Positions 7,551 to 16,610 of a DNA stretch of 64,000 nt are shown here, piece by piece. This DNA comes from Azospirillum picis. GTDB taxonomy: Bacteria; Pseudomonadota; Alphaproteobacteria; Azospirillales; Azospirillaceae. How positions within the stretch are numbered: position 1 is the stretch's first letter; every line of letters begins with the position of its first letter. Under the pieces are notes generated by a model, which saw only the letters and a program-made list of their open reading frames with translations, was not told the origin of the DNA and did not search any database. A program made the translations under genes and the position numbers. The stretch covers positions 1 through 64,000 of the forward strand of contig NZ_JAGINO010000010.1 in assembly GCF_017876115.1 (NCBI RefSeq), read 5' to 3'.

Positions 7551-7675
7551 TCTCGCTCAGCCGGGTCCGGCCGGACGATGCTCGGTCGAACGGCCCTTGT
7601 CCGTCGCGGCGTCGGCGCTAGGGGGGGCGCCGGCTGCGCGACCGGTGGGGCCGGTTGCTTGAGACCATGTATAGG
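7511..7675 (-). ncRNA. Candidate small RNA ending in an intrinsic terminator
   Basis: The minus strand reads an isolated A/T-rich patch with a CTATACAT -10-like hexamer (about 7664-7671 on the plus strand), then roughly 150 bases of GC-rich, self-complementary sequence, then the terminator at 7511-7550. The ends can pair (GGTCTC with GAGGCC). Size and partial rod-like pairing recall 6S-type RNAs, but I cannot show the conserved features and do not call it 6S. There is no clear -35. The terminator is seen; the RNA is inferred. Confidence 0.35.
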
Positions 7676-7940
7676 AAACAAAAATGGCAAAATTTGGATG
7701 GAGTTCGCATCGGCCGCGCGCCGGGGCATTACCCGGGGCAGGTGGCCGGCCTTGGCCGCCGGCTCCATGAAAGGCGGCGGCAGGACCGCCGATGTCACGG
7801 CCTCGCGGTTGCCAGTTGTTCTGAATCAACGCGTTGTGCCGCGGCTTGCGGCAGTGTGGCACCACCTTCCCATGGGAAGGCGGGCGCGCCCTCCCCGGGC
7901 GTGCCGGTGATCTGCCCATGCTGTTCGGGAAATGTTCGTC

Positions 7941-9620
7941 ATGTCGGCCTTTGCAGACGTCCTCCAGGCCATGCCGCCGATCGCGCGCGTGGTCCTCATG
8001 CTCGGCCTGGTCTCCGCGGCCGGGGTCGCGCTCGGTCACATCAAGATCCGCGGCGTCGGCCTCGGCATCGGCGGCGTGCTGTTCTCCGGCATCGCCGGCG
8101 GCCACGTCGCCCGCCAGTTGGGGATCGCCTTCAATCCCGAGATGATGGACTTCATCCGCGACTTCGGCCTGATCCTGTTCGTCTACACCATCGGCATCCA
8201 GGTCGGTCCCGGCTTCTTCGCCGCGCTGCGGCGCACCGGGCTGGCGCTGAACGCGCTGGCGCTGCTGATGGTGGTGTCGAGCATCCTGCTGACGGCGGCG
8301 CTGGTGTCGTCGGGGGCGGTGTCGCTGGGCTCCTCGCTGGGCGTCTTCGCCGGCGCCGTCACCAACGCGCCGGCGCTCGCCGCCACCCAGCAGGTGCTGA
8401 CCGAGGTCGGCGCCGGCGCCGGGGTGATGGCGCTGCCCGGCCTCGCCTTCGCCGTCACCTATCCCTTCGGCATCGCCGGCAACCTGTTCGCCATGGCCGC
8501 CGTGCGCATCCTGTTCCGCATCGATCCGGAGGCCGAGGCCGCCCGTTTCGAGGCCTGCCGCCGCGCCGAGGTGCAGACGCTGGAGACCATGGACCTGGCG
8601 GTCCGCAACCCGGAGCTGGACGGCAAGGCGCTGGGGACCATCGCCCCGATGTGCGGCCTGGGCATCGTCGCGTCCCGCCTGCTGCGCGACGGCACGCTGT
8701 GCGTCCCGCACGACGACACCCTGCTGAAGCTGGGCGACGTCCTGCACGTCGTCGGGCCGCGGCCGAAGCTGGAGCAGGTGCGCGCCCTGCTCGGGCAGGA
8801 GTTCGACCGGCCGCTGACCACCAAGGGCACCGACCTGAAGTGGGAGCGCATCGTCGTCACCAGCAACGGGGTGCTGGGCAAGTCGATCGCCGCGCTGAAC
8901 CTGCAGGACGTCCACGACGTGGTGGTCAGCCGCGTCAACCGCGCCGGCGTCGAGCTGGTGCCGACCCCGGCGCTGAAGCTGCAGTTCGGCGACATCCTGA
9001 CCGTCATCGGCCGGCCGGAGAGCCTGATCGCCGTCGGCTGCATCCTCGGCAACTCCACCCGCCGCCTGCAGCAGGTCGAGATGATCCCGCTGTTCATCGG
9101 CATCGCGCTGGGCGCGGCGCTGGGCGCCATCCCCTTCTACCTGCCGGGCATGCCGGCGCCGCTGCGCCTGGGGCTGGCCGGCGGCCCGCTGATCGTGGCG
9201 CTGGTGCTCGGCCGCGTCGGCCATGTCGGGCCGCTGGTCTGGTTCATGCCGCCGGCCGCCAACCTGGCGCTGCGCGAGATCGGCATCGTGCTGTTCCTGG
9301 CGGTGCTGGGCATCGCGTCGGGCGACCGCTTCGTCGACACGCTGGCCAGCGGCGCCGGCTGGCCCTGGATGCTGTGGGGGGTGCTGGTGACGATGGTGCC
9401 GCTGCTGCTGACCGGCCTGGTCGCCCGCGGCGTCATGAAGCTGAACTTCCTGACCATCTGCGGCGTCCTGGCCGGCGCCCAGACCAACCCGCCCGGGCTG
9501 GCCTACGCCAACGCGCTGGTCGCGTCGGAGGCGCCGGCGCTCGCCTACGCCACCGTCTACCCGCTGGCGATGTGCCTGCGTATCCTGGGGCCGCAGATTC
9601 TGGTACTTTTGTTGTGGTAG
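7941..9620 (+). CDS. AspT/YidE-family putative transporter with TrkA-C domains
   Basis: About 559 residues in the AspT/YidE-YbjL duplication layout: a first block of membrane helices (VVLMLGLVSAAGVALG, GGVLFSGIAGG, FGLILFVYTIGIQVGPGF), a central cytoplasmic part with two regulator (RCK-C/TrkA-C) domains (about 190-350; DTLLKLGDVLHVVGP and KLQFGDILTVIG), and a second helix block ending in MCLRILGPQILVLLLW. Some family members are amino acid:substrate exchangers; the substrate here is unknown. A start at 7941 places GGGAA nine bases upstream; an ATG at 7932 is also in frame but touches that site. It is followed by an amino acid ABC importer. Confidence 0.85.
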   Translation: MSAFADVLQAMPPIARVVLMLGLVSAAGVALGHIKIRGVGLGIGGVLFSGIAGGHVARQLGIAFNPEMMDFIRDFGLILFVYTIGIQVGPGFFAALRRTGLALNALALLMVVSSILLTAALVSSGAVSLGSSLGVFAGAVTNAPALAATQQVLTEVGAGAGVMALPGLAFAVTYPFGIAGNLFAMAAVRILFRIDPEAEAARFEACRRAEVQTLETMDLAVRNPELDGKALGTIAPMCGLGIVASRLLRDGTLCVPHDDTLLKLGDVLHVVGPRPKLEQVRALLGQEFDRPLTTKGTDLKWERIVVTSNGVLGKSIAALNLQDVHDVVVSRVNRAGVELVPTPALKLQFGDILTVIGRPESLIAVGCILGNSTRRLQQVEMIPLFIGIALGAALGAIPFYLPGMPAPLRLGLAGGPLIVALVLGRVGHVGPLVWFMPPAANLALREIGIVLFLAVLGIASGDRFVDTLASGAGWPWMLWGVLVTMVPLLLTGLVARGVMKLNFLTICGVLAGAQTNPPGLAYANALVASEAPALAYATVYPLAMCLRILGPQILVLLLW

Positions 9621-9743
9621 GCGATTGCCCGCCGACACAACACGCACAACCGGCGCCGGCTGTGAAATCCGCGTTGCGGAACCCACACGCGCCGGTCTAG
9701 CCTGTGCCGCATCGGTCAGCCCACAACCCCCCGGTTTTCCCGC

Positions 9744-10547
9744 ATGAATCGCCACCCGCCCGTCAGCGACACCGCCACCGCCGCCGTCGTCGTGGAGGAT
9801 CTTCACAAGCGGTTCGGCGAGCTGGAGGTGCTGAAGGGGGTTTCGCTGACAGCGCGGGAAGGCGACGTCATCACCCTGATCGGCTCGTCCGGCTCGGGCA
9901 AGAGCACGCTCCTGCGCTGCATCAACATGCTGGAGATCCCGGACGACGGCCGCATCGTCATCGGCGGCGAGGCCATCGCGCTGAAGAAGAAGCGCGGCAA
10001 CACGGTGCCGGCCGACGCCCGCCAGGTGGAGCGCCTGCGCACGCGGCTCGGCATGGTGTTCCAGAGCTTCAACCTGTGGACCCACATGACGATCCTGCAG
10101 AACGTCATCGAGGCGCCGGTCCACGTGCTGGGCGTGCCGAAGGCCGAGGCGGTGGACCGCGCCCGCATGCTGCTGGACAAGGTCGGCATCCTGGCCAAGG
10201 CCGACGCCTACCCGGTCCAGCTTTCGGGCGGCCAGCAGCAGCGCGCCGCCATCGCGCGGGCGCTGGCGATGCAGCCCAAGGTGATGCTGTTCGACGAGCC
10301 GACTTCGGCGCTCGACCCCGAGCTGGTCGGCGAGGTGCTGCGCGTCATCCGCCAGCTCGCCGACGAGGGCAGCACGATGATTCTGGTGACGCACGAGATG
10401 GGCTTCGCCCGCGAAGTGGCGTCCAAGGTGGTCTTCCTGCACCAGGGCCGGATCGAGGAGGAAGGGTCACCCGACAAGGTGCTGACCGATCCGGACTCCG
10501 ACCGGGTGCGGCAGTTCCTCTCCCGCCACCTGTCCGGTGCGGCGTGA
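9744..10547 (+). CDS. Polar amino acid ABC transporter, ATP-binding protein
   Basis: 267-residue ATPase of the HisP/GlnQ family. Walker A is GSSGSGKST (47-55), the signature QLSGGQQQR lies near 158-166 and Walker B is VMLFDEPTSALD, followed by the H-loop LVTHEMGFAREV. The insertion between Walker A and the Q-loop (GEAIALKKKRGNTVPAD) is typical of the histidine/basic amino acid branch. It energises import with the binding protein and two permeases encoded directly downstream on the same strand. The Shine-Dalgarno is weak. Confidence 0.93.
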   Translation: MNRHPPVSDTATAAVVVEDLHKRFGELEVLKGVSLTAREGDVITLIGSSGSGKSTLLRCINMLEIPDDGRIVIGGEAIALKKKRGNTVPADARQVERLRTRLGMVFQSFNLWTHMTILQNVIEAPVHVLGVPKAEAVDRARMLLDKVGILAKADAYPVQLSGGQQQRAAIARALAMQPKVMLFDEPTSALDPELVGEVLRVIRQLADEGSTMILVTHEMGFAREVASKVVFLHQGRIEEEGSPDKVLTDPDSDRVRQFLSRHLSGAA

Positions 10548-10641
10548 GGGGAAGCGGCAGGGAGCGGTACCGGACCCGTCCAAACCAGCCCGCCCCGCGC
10601 GAGGGTGCCAAAAGGGCAAACCGAACAGAGGAGTGTGTTCG

Positions 10642-11493
10642 TTGAAGAAGATCGTTTCGGCCCTGGCGCTCGGCGCCATGATGGCCGCCGCAGCCGTCGC
10701 GACCGCCGGCACCGCCGGTGCCAAGGAATGGAAGACGGTCCGCATCGCCAGCGAGGGCGCCTATCCTCCGTGGAACTCCACCGACACCTCGGGCAAGCTG
10801 ACCGGTTTCGAGGTCGACTTCGCCAATGACCTGTGCAAGCGCATGAAGGTCACCTGCGAGTTCGTCGCCCAGGACTGGGACGGCATCATCCCGGCCCTGC
10901 AGCAGGGCAAGTACGATGCCATCATGTCGGCGATGACCATCACCGACGAGCGCAAGAAGGTCATCGCCTTCTCGGTCCCCTACGGCACCGAGCCGTCGGT
11001 CTTCGCGGTGCTGAACAGCTCGCCGCTGGGCAAGGCGCTCAACCTCGGCGCCGACCGCGTCGACCTGAACGACCAGGCCGCCGCCAAGCCGACGCTGGAC
11101 AAGCTGGCAGACGCGCTGAAGGGCAAGACCGTCGGCGTCCAGGTGTCGACCATCCAGGCCGACTTCATGGACAAGCATCTGCCCAAGGTGGAGATGCGCA
11201 CCTACGACAAGATCGACAACGCCGGCATCGACCTGACGTCCGGCCGCGTCGACGCCGTCCTGGGCGACCGGTCGGTGGTCGAGGCCATCGTCAAGAACGA
11301 TGCCGGCAAGATGAGCGTCGTCGGCCCCAACTTCATCGGCGGGGTGATCGGCGAGGGCATGGGCGTCGGCCTGCGCCAGGACAACGCCGACCTGAAGGCG
11401 ATGTTCGACAAGGCCATCGGCGAGGCGCTGGCCGACGGCACCGTCAAGAAGCTGAGCACGCAGCATTTCGGGTACGACATCTCCCCGAAGTGA
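10642..11493 (+). CDS. Polar amino acid ABC transporter, periplasmic binding protein
   Basis: 283-residue family 3 solute-binding protein. A signal peptide (MKKIVSALALGAMMAAAAVA, cleavage near AGA-KEW) is followed by the family start RIASEGAYPPWN and by GFEVDFANDLCKRM, IMSAMTITDERKKVIAFSVPY and VGVQVSTIQADF, typical of lysine/arginine/ornithine- or histidine-binding proteins. I chose the TTG at 10642 because AGAGGAG sits 8 bases upstream and the signal peptide then starts cleanly; the in-frame ATG at 10537 would add a charged leader and has no ribosome binding site. It lies between the ATPase and permease genes of the same importer. The ligand is inferred only. Confidence 0.93.
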   Translation: MKKIVSALALGAMMAAAAVATAGTAGAKEWKTVRIASEGAYPPWNSTDTSGKLTGFEVDFANDLCKRMKVTCEFVAQDWDGIIPALQQGKYDAIMSAMTITDERKKVIAFSVPYGTEPSVFAVLNSSPLGKALNLGADRVDLNDQAAAKPTLDKLADALKGKTVGVQVSTIQADFMDKHLPKVEMRTYDKIDNAGIDLTSGRVDAVLGDRSVVEAIVKNDAGKMSVVGPNFIGGVIGEGMGVGLRQDNADLKAMFDKAIGEALADGTVKKLSTQHFGYDISPK

Positions 11494-11590
11494 GTGGAAC
11501 GGCGGCCCGCCCCTGACCGGGCGGGCGCCGGTCTGAATGGATCCGGCCGGGTGCCTCGGCATCCGGCCGGCGCTTTTTCCGGGCGTGCCA

Positions 11591-12295
11591 ATGCTGGAAC
11601 TTCTTTCCTTCGGCCCCAACGGCTGGGGCGGCCAGCTTCTGCTGGGTACCGCGATGACCGTCGCGGTCGCCGTGTCGGCCTTCGCCTTCGGGATCGTCGT
11701 CGGGTCGCTCGGCGCCTCGGCCAAGCTGAGCCACAGCCTGGTCCTGAACACGATCGCCGACGTCTACACCACAGTGGTGCGCGGCGTGCCCGAGCTGCTG
11801 GTCATCTACCTGCTGTTCTTCGGCGGCAGCGGGGTCGCGACGGCGATCGCCCGCGCCTTCGGCTATGACGGGCGGGTGGATCTCGACGCCTTCACCATCG
11901 GCGTTCTGGCGGTCGGGCTGATCTCCGGCGCCTATTCGACCGAGGTGATCCGCGGCGCGGTGCAGTCGGTCCCCTTCGGCCAGATCGAGGCGGCCAAGGC
12001 CTGCGGCATGAGCCGCTGGCTGATCCTGCGCCGGGTGCTGGTGCCGCAGACGATGCGCTTCGCCCTGCCCGGCCTCGGCAACGTCTGGCAATTGACGCTG
12101 AAGGACACGGCGCTGGTCTCGGTGACGGCGCTCGCCGAGCTGATGCGCGTCACCCATCTGGCCGCCGGCGCCACGCGCGAGCCCTTCCTGTTCTACAGCG
12201 CCGCGGCGGCGCTGTACCTGCTGCTGACCACCATCTCGACGGCGCTGTTCAACCGCGCCGAACTGTCCGCCAACCGCGGCGTCCGGAGGGCCTGA
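11591..12295 (+). CDS. Polar amino acid ABC transporter permease (HisQ-like)
   Basis: 234-residue inner-membrane permease with about five helices and the binding-protein-dependent EAA-type loop (GQIEAAKACGMSRWLILRRVLVPQ) that contacts the ATPase. VVRGVPELLVIYLLFFG is characteristic of HisQ-type subunits. The ATG at 11591 is preferred over 11537 because it places the first helix normally; the Shine-Dalgarno is weak. The stop is 4 bases before the second permease, so the two are translated together. Confidence 0.93.
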   Translation: MLELLSFGPNGWGGQLLLGTAMTVAVAVSAFAFGIVVGSLGASAKLSHSLVLNTIADVYTTVVRGVPELLVIYLLFFGGSGVATAIARAFGYDGRVDLDAFTIGVLAVGLISGAYSTEVIRGAVQSVPFGQIEAAKACGMSRWLILRRVLVPQTMRFALPGLGNVWQLTLKDTALVSVTALAELMRVTHLAAGATREPFLFYSAAAALYLLLTTISTALFNRAELSANRGVRRA

Positions 12296-12299
12296 GGCG

Positions 12300-12989
12300 A
12301 TGAACTGGCAACTGATGTGGGACAGCCTGCCCCGGATGCTGGGCGGGCTGTCGCTGACGCTCCAGCTCATCGTCGGCTCGCTGGCGCTCGGCGCGGTGGT
12401 GGCCTTCGCCGTCGCCCTGCTGCGGCTGTCGGGCAACCGGGTGGCGGAATGGCTGTCGGCGGCCTACGTCTTCGTCTTCCGCGGCACGCCGCTGCTGGTG
12501 CAGATCTTCCTGATCTATTACGGGCTCGGCCAGTTCACGCTGATCCGCGACAGTTTCCTGTGGCCCTTCCTGCGCGAGCCCTACTGGTGCGCCATCCTGG
12601 CGCTGACGCTGAACACCGGCGCCTACACCAGCGAGGTGCTGCGCGGCGCCATCCTGTCGGTGCCGCTGGGGCAGGTCGAGGCGGCCCGCGCCTGCGGCAT
12701 GTCGCGGCCCCTCGCCTTCCGCCGCATCGTGCTGCCGGTGGCGATCCGCCAGATGCTGCCGGCCTACGGCAACGAGGTGATCCTGATGGTCAAGGCGACC
12801 TCGCTCGCCAGCACCATCACGCTGATGGAGGTCACCGGCATCGCGCGGCGCATGATCGCCCAGACCTTCGCGGTCTTCGAGCTGTTCATCGTCGCCGGGG
12901 CGATCTACCTGGTGCTGAACTTCATCGCGTCCCGCCTGATCAAGTTCGCCGAATGGCGCCTGACCCCCTACCTGCGGGCGCGGGCGTAA
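12300..12989 (+). CDS. Polar amino acid ABC transporter permease (HisM-like)
   Basis: 229-residue partner permease with the same fold and an EAA loop (GQVEAARACGMSRPLAFRRIVLPV). FRGTPLLVQIFLIYYGLGQF is the HisM/GlnP-type helix. Heterodimeric HisQM-like permeases with one ATPase and one binding protein make a complete importer, and all four genes are here in order. A perfect 20-bp hairpin follows about 45 bases after the stop. Confidence 0.94.
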   Translation: MNWQLMWDSLPRMLGGLSLTLQLIVGSLALGAVVAFAVALLRLSGNRVAEWLSAAYVFVFRGTPLLVQIFLIYYGLGQFTLIRDSFLWPFLREPYWCAILALTLNTGAYTSEVLRGAILSVPLGQVEAARACGMSRPLAFRRIVLPVAIRQMLPAYGNEVILMVKATSLASTITLMEVTGIARRMIAQTFAVFELFIVAGAIYLVLNFIASRLIKFAEWRLTPYLRARA

Positions 12990-13034
12990 GGACTCGGGCG
13001 CCCTACGGCGGGCGTGCGACCTGGGCAAGACGGC

Positions 13035-13079
13035 CCCCCACCTGACCTCCCCCGCCCAGCGGGGGAGGTCAGGTGGGGG
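13035..13079. terminator. Perfect 20-bp hairpin between convergent genes
   Basis: CCCCCACCTGACCTCCCCCG (13035-13054) pairs perfectly with its complement at 13060-13079 around a 5-base loop. It lies between the end of the ABC permease gene (plus) and the end of the LpoA-like gene (minus), where a bidirectional terminator is expected. Neither side has a U-run, so it may instead be a dispersed palindromic repeat. Confidence 0.6.
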
Positions 13080-13113
13080 CAATTCCGGCGCCTAGGCGTG
13101 GGCGCGGGGGCCC

Positions 13114-14337
13114 TTACTGGCCCAGCGTCTCGAAGGTCGGCGGGGCCGGGTCGACGACGCGGGCGCCGGCCGGGGTGATCTCCATCACCGCGAGGCGGCG
13201 CTCGACCTGGCCGTCGGCCCGCAGGCGGAACAGCCCGTCCAGCCCCTCGAAGCCGTTGGGGTTGGTCATCGCCATGCGGTCGAAGGGCACCGGCCCGCCC
13301 GTCCGCGCCAGCACCGCCGCGATCGAGGTGGCGTCATAGGCCAGCGTGGCGATGCGCGGCGGCTTGCGGCCGTAGACCTGCTCGAACTGCGACTCGAAGC
13401 GGGCGCGGTTCTGCGGCGCCGGGGCGGCGTACCAGGCGCCGACCAGCGCCGGCTCCTGCCCGAGGACCTGCGCCTGCGACGTGTCGTCCCACAGGCCGGT
13501 GCCCAGCAGCTTGACCTGCTGCGGCTGCAGGCCGCCGGCGGCCAGCGCCTGGGCGATCCCCTGGGCGCGCTGCCCGCCCTCGGCCAGCAGCACGGCCTGC
13601 GGCGCCGGCGCCGCCTGCGCCACCTGCCTGGCCGGCTGCGTCAGGTCGGTGACCGCCGGATCGTAGCGTTCGACCTGGGCGGTGGCGCCGCCGAGGGTCG
13701 GGGCGATCGACTGCATGGCGCCGACGACGGCGTCGCCATAGGGGGAGCGCGGCGCCAGGACGGTGAAGCGGGTGACGCCCTGCGAACGGGCGAAGCCGGC
13801 GACGCGGCCGACCTGGTCGCCGGGCACGAAGCCCATGACGTAGGTGCCGTCGCCGGCCTGGCTGCTGTCGTTGGTGAAGGCGAGGACGTCGACGCCAGCG
13901 TTCCGGGCGATCGGCCGCACCGCGGCGACGTCGGCGGCGAACAGCGGGCCGATGATCAGCCGCGCGCCCTCGGCCAGCGCCTGGCGCGCCGCGTCGGCGG
14001 CACCGTTGGGCGTGCCCTTGGTGTCGCGCGGCAGGAGCTGGAGCTGGTCGCCGGCCATATCGAACAGCGCCATCTGCGCGGCGTCCAGCATCGCCTGGCC
14101 GACGGGGGCCGCCTGGCCGCTGAGCGGCACCAGGACGGCGACCTTCACCGGGCCCTGCGCCTCGGGCATGGGCGCCACCGGAGCGGGGGCCGGTTGCGGG
14201 CCTTGTGCCGTCTGCTGCGGCGCGCTTACAGTCGAGCAGGCCGACAACAGGCCGGCGACCAGCAAGGCTGCCACGCCGTGACGTTTCAGACCCTGTGAGA
14301 AAGCTGTTGCCAAGCGTGCCACCAATCGTCTCCACAT
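13114..14337 (-). CDS. LpoA-like lipoprotein, penicillin-binding protein activator
   Basis: 407-residue protein with a lipobox (LLVAGLLSAC-S) and a periplasmic ligand-binding fold of the Leu/Ile/Val-binding type (VAVLVPLSGQAAPVGQAMLDAAQMALFDM...). This matches the LpoA/YraM group, outer-membrane lipoproteins that activate PBP1A. The context agrees: it is divergent from rsmI and next to yraN, as lpoA is in E. coli. A Pro/Ala-rich linker follows the Cys. The ATG at 14337 has only a weak site; a GTG five codons later (14322) has GGAG seven bases upstream and may be the true start. Target PBP specificity is inferred. Confidence 0.85.
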   Translation of the reverse strand: MWRRLVARLATAFSQGLKRHGVAALLVAGLLSACSTVSAPQQTAQGPQPAPAPVAPMPEAQGPVKVAVLVPLSGQAAPVGQAMLDAAQMALFDMAGDQLQLLPRDTKGTPNGAADAARQALAEGARLIIGPLFAADVAAVRPIARNAGVDVLAFTNDSSQAGDGTYVMGFVPGDQVGRVAGFARSQGVTRFTVLAPRSPYGDAVVGAMQSIAPTLGGATAQVERYDPAVTDLTQPARQVAQAAPAPQAVLLAEGGQRAQGIAQALAAGGLQPQQVKLLGTGLWDDTSQAQVLGQEPALVGAWYAAPAPQNRARFESQFEQVYGRKPPRIATLAYDATSIAAVLARTGGPVPFDRMAMTNPNGFEGLDGLFRLRADGQVERRLAVMEITPAGARVVDPAPPTFETLGQ

Positions 14338-14378
14338 CTGCTGAAACAGCCGCCGGAACCGAAGGCGAGAGCCGGGAC

Positions 14379-15317
14379 ATGACCCAGGCCGGCCCGGCCC
14401 GGGGCGGCGCGGACCAAAGTGGCGCTCAAGGTAGCCCCCTCGCCGCGCCAAGTAAACTCGCGGCCGGCTTGTATGTGGTGGCTACTCCGATCGGAAATGC
14501 CGCGGACATCACGCTGCGCGCGCTCGACACGCTGAAGCGCGCCGACGCCATCGCCTGCGAGGACACGCGGGTCACCGCCAAGCTGATGGGCATCCACGCC
14601 ATCCACACCCCCTTCGTCTCCTACCATGAGCACAACGCCGCACGGATGCGTCCGGTCCTGATCGACCGCATGAAAAAGGGCGAGGCCATCGCGCTGGTCA
14701 CCGACGCCGGCACGCCGCTGGTCTCCGACCCCGGCTACAAGCTGGTGCGGGAGTGCGTGGCCGAGGGCGTGGCGGTGACCACCCTGCCCGGCGCCTCGGC
14801 GCCGCTGGCCGCCCTGGTGCTGTCCGGCCTGCCGACCGACCGCTTCCTGTTCGCGGGCTTCCTGCCGAACAGGAGCAGCGCGCGGCGCGCCGCCGCCGGC
14901 GAGCTGAAGGGCGTCCCCGCCACCCTGGTCTTCTTCGAATCGCCGCAGCGCCTGCCGGAGTCGCTGGCCGACCTCGCCGACATCCTCGGCCCGCGCGAGG
15001 CCGCGGTGGCGCGCGAGCTGACCAAGCTGTACGAGGAGGTGCGGCGCGGCACCCTGCCCGAGCTGGCCGCGCACTATGCCGAGTCCGGCCCGCCGCGGGG
15101 CGAGGTGGTGGTGGTCATCGGCCCGCCGGGGGAGGAGGCCACGCCCGGCGAGGCCGACGTCGACGCCCTGCTGCGCGAGGCGCTGGCCCGCCTGTCGGTG
15201 CGCGACGCCGCCGCCGACGTCGCCGCCCGCACCGGCCAGCACAAGCGCACCGTCTATGCCCGCGCGCTGGAGCTGTCGCGGGAGGAACGGGCCGGCCGGG
15301 AGGACGAGGGGCGATGA
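14379..15317 (+). CDS. rsmI: 16S rRNA (cytidine1402-2'-O)-methyltransferase RsmI
   Basis: 312-residue SAM-dependent tetrapyrrole-methylase-fold enzyme that 2'-O-methylates C1402 of 16S rRNA in the ribosomal P site. Family motifs are clear: LYVVATPIGNAADITLRAL, CEDTR, VSYHEHN, LVTDAGTPLVSDPGYKLV and LPGASAPLAALVLSGLP. The N-terminus carries about 30 extra residues rich in Ala/Gly before the conserved core. The ATG at 14379 has GAGAG upstream. The stop overlaps the yraN start by four bases, and the divergent LpoA-like gene begins only about 40 bases away. Confidence 0.96.
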   Translation: MTQAGPARGGADQSGAQGSPLAAPSKLAAGLYVVATPIGNAADITLRALDTLKRADAIACEDTRVTAKLMGIHAIHTPFVSYHEHNAARMRPVLIDRMKKGEAIALVTDAGTPLVSDPGYKLVRECVAEGVAVTTLPGASAPLAALVLSGLPTDRFLFAGFLPNRSSARRAAAGELKGVPATLVFFESPQRLPESLADLADILGPREAAVARELTKLYEEVRRGTLPELAAHYAESGPPRGEVVVVIGPPGEEATPGEADVDALLREALARLSVRDAAADVAARTGQHKRTVYARALELSREERAGREDEGR

Positions 15318-15682
15318 CCGACCTGGATGCGCGGCGCCTGCGCGCCGAGAGCCTGGGCCGCCGCGCGGAGGCGCTGTGCCGCCTGTCGCTGCGGCTGCGC
15401 GGCTACCGCATTCTGGCCAGCCGCCTGCGCACGCCGATGGGCGAGATCGACATCGTCGCCCGCCGCCGCCGCACCATCGCCATCGTCGAGGTGAAGGCGC
15501 GGGGCGACTGGGACACCGCCAACGAGGCGGTCAGCGCCCGCCAGCGCGGACGGCTGGCGCGGGCGGCCCACGCCTTCCTGGCGGCCAACCCGCACTATGC
15601 CGGCTATGTCTTGCGCTTCGACGTGATGCTGGTTACCCCTTGGGCCTGGCCCCGCCACCTGGTCGACGCCTGGCGGATCTGA
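15314..15682 (+). CDS. yraN: YraN family (UPF0102) putative nuclease
   Basis: 122-residue protein of the YraN/UPF0102 family with a restriction-endonuclease-like core. The Glu/Asp-(x)n-Glu-x-Lys pattern is seen as MGEIDIVARR...IAIVEVKAR. The cellular role is unproven; linkage to rsmI and lpoA is widely conserved. It begins inside the rsmI stop (ATGA overlap), so its translation is coupled. It is followed by the SirB1-like gene after 40 bases. Confidence 0.92.
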   Translation: MTDLDARRLRAESLGRRAEALCRLSLRLRGYRILASRLRTPMGEIDIVARRRRTIAIVEVKARGDWDTANEAVSARQRGRLARAAHAFLAANPHYAGYVLRFDVMLVTPWAWPRHLVDAWRI

Positions 15683-15722
15683 AGGGCGGATCCGAAGGTC
15701 GGACCTGAAAGGACCTGAGCAG

Positions 15723-16577
15723 TTGAGCAACCGTGCGGAAGCCCGCGAGATCCTCAGCCGGATCGGCGACCAGCCCGACGACGAGATCGACATGGCCGAG
15801 GCGGCGCTGGCGCTCGGCGCGCTGGAGCATCCGAACGCCGACCTCGCGCCCTACCGCGCCCATCTGCAGGCACTGAAGGACGACCTCGCCGCACGGGTCG
15901 CCGCAGGGGCAGGGGCCGATGCCGGCGCGGACGACGGCCTGGAGGCGCGCATCGCGCACCTGCACGCGGTGATCGGCGACCGCCACGGCTATTCCGGCGA
16001 CCACGACACCTACGACGACCTGCAGAACGCCAACCTGCTGCGCGTGATCGACCGCCGGCGCGGCCTGCCGGTGGCGCTCGGCATCCTCTACATGCACCTG
16101 GCGCGGTCGCAGGACTGGCCGATGGTCGGGCTGAACTTCCCCGGCCACTTCCTGGTCCGCATCGAGAAGGACGGCGCCCGCGCCATCCTCGACCCCTTCA
16201 ACGACGGCCAGACCCGCAGCGTCGTCGACCTGCGCGACCTGCTGAAGGCCACCGCCGGCAGCGCCGCCGAGCTGGAGCCCGGCCATTACCGGCCGGTGTC
16301 GAACCGCGACGTGCTGCTGCGCCTGCAGAACAACATCAAGTTGCGCCACCTCTCGGCGCACGAGGTGCCGAAGGCGCTGGAGGTGCTGGAGGCGATGCGC
16401 CTGTTCGCCCCGCACGAGCCGTCGCTGTGGCGGGAGACCGGCCTGCTGGAGGCCCATGCCGGCAAACTGAAGGACGCCGTCACCGCGCTGGAGACCTTCA
16501 TGGCGCTGACCGGCGACGAGGGCCAGCGCCACCAGACCGCGGCGCTGATCCAGCAGTTGAAGAACCGCCTGAACTGA
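15723..16577 (+). CDS. SirB1 family transglutaminase-like / TPR protein
   Basis: 284-residue protein of the SirB1 family: an N-terminal helical region, a transglutaminase-like core ([26 protein letters not shown], then FPGHFLVRI and ILDPFNDG), and a TPR-like C-terminus ([28 protein letters not shown]...[11 protein letters not shown]). The biochemical role is unknown. It starts at a TTG (15723) with AAAGGA about 9-10 bases upstream; no in-frame ATG gives the full conserved N-terminus. It lies between yraN and gshB on the same strand. Confidence 0.85.
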   Translation: MSNRAEAREILSRIGDQPDDEIDMAEAALALGALEHPNADLAPYRAHLQALKDDLAARVAAGAGADAGADDGLEARIAHLHAVIGDRHGYSGDHDTYDDLQNANLLRVIDRRRGLPVALGILYMHLARSQDWPMVGLNFPGHFLVRIEKDGARAILDPFNDGQTRSVVDLRDLLKATAGSAAELEPGHYRPVSNRDVLLRLQNNIKLRHLSAHEVPKALEVLEAMRLFAPHEPSLWRETGLLEAHAGKLKDAVTALETFMALTGDEGQRHQTAALIQQLKNRLN

Positions 16578-16610
16578 GTGCCCCGAACCGCCAGCTCCAG
16601 AACCGCAAAA

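Larger units (their letters stand above)
7362..7940. other. Intergenic region with tandem repeat and candidate small RNA
   Basis: About 580 bases between the divergent ccmA and transporter genes. No protein-coding frame is convincing. It contains a 22-bp tandem repeat (7447-7505) and a hairpin with a U-run on the minus strand (7511-7550) that would end a transcript starting near 7665. Nothing supportable is seen from 7680 to 7930 apart from the upstream region of the transporter gene. Confidence 0.5.

Noticed and set aside
7511..7675. 6S RNA (ssrS)
   Set aside because: Size and end pairing are suggestive, but the central bubble and conserved closing sequences could not be shown, so it is listed only as a candidate sRNA.
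7557..10442. 961-codon open frame on the minus strand
   Set aside because: It lies antisense to the YidE-type transporter and ABC ATPase genes; residue composition (Gln/His/Asp-rich) is the usual shadow of high-GC3 coding on the opposite strand.
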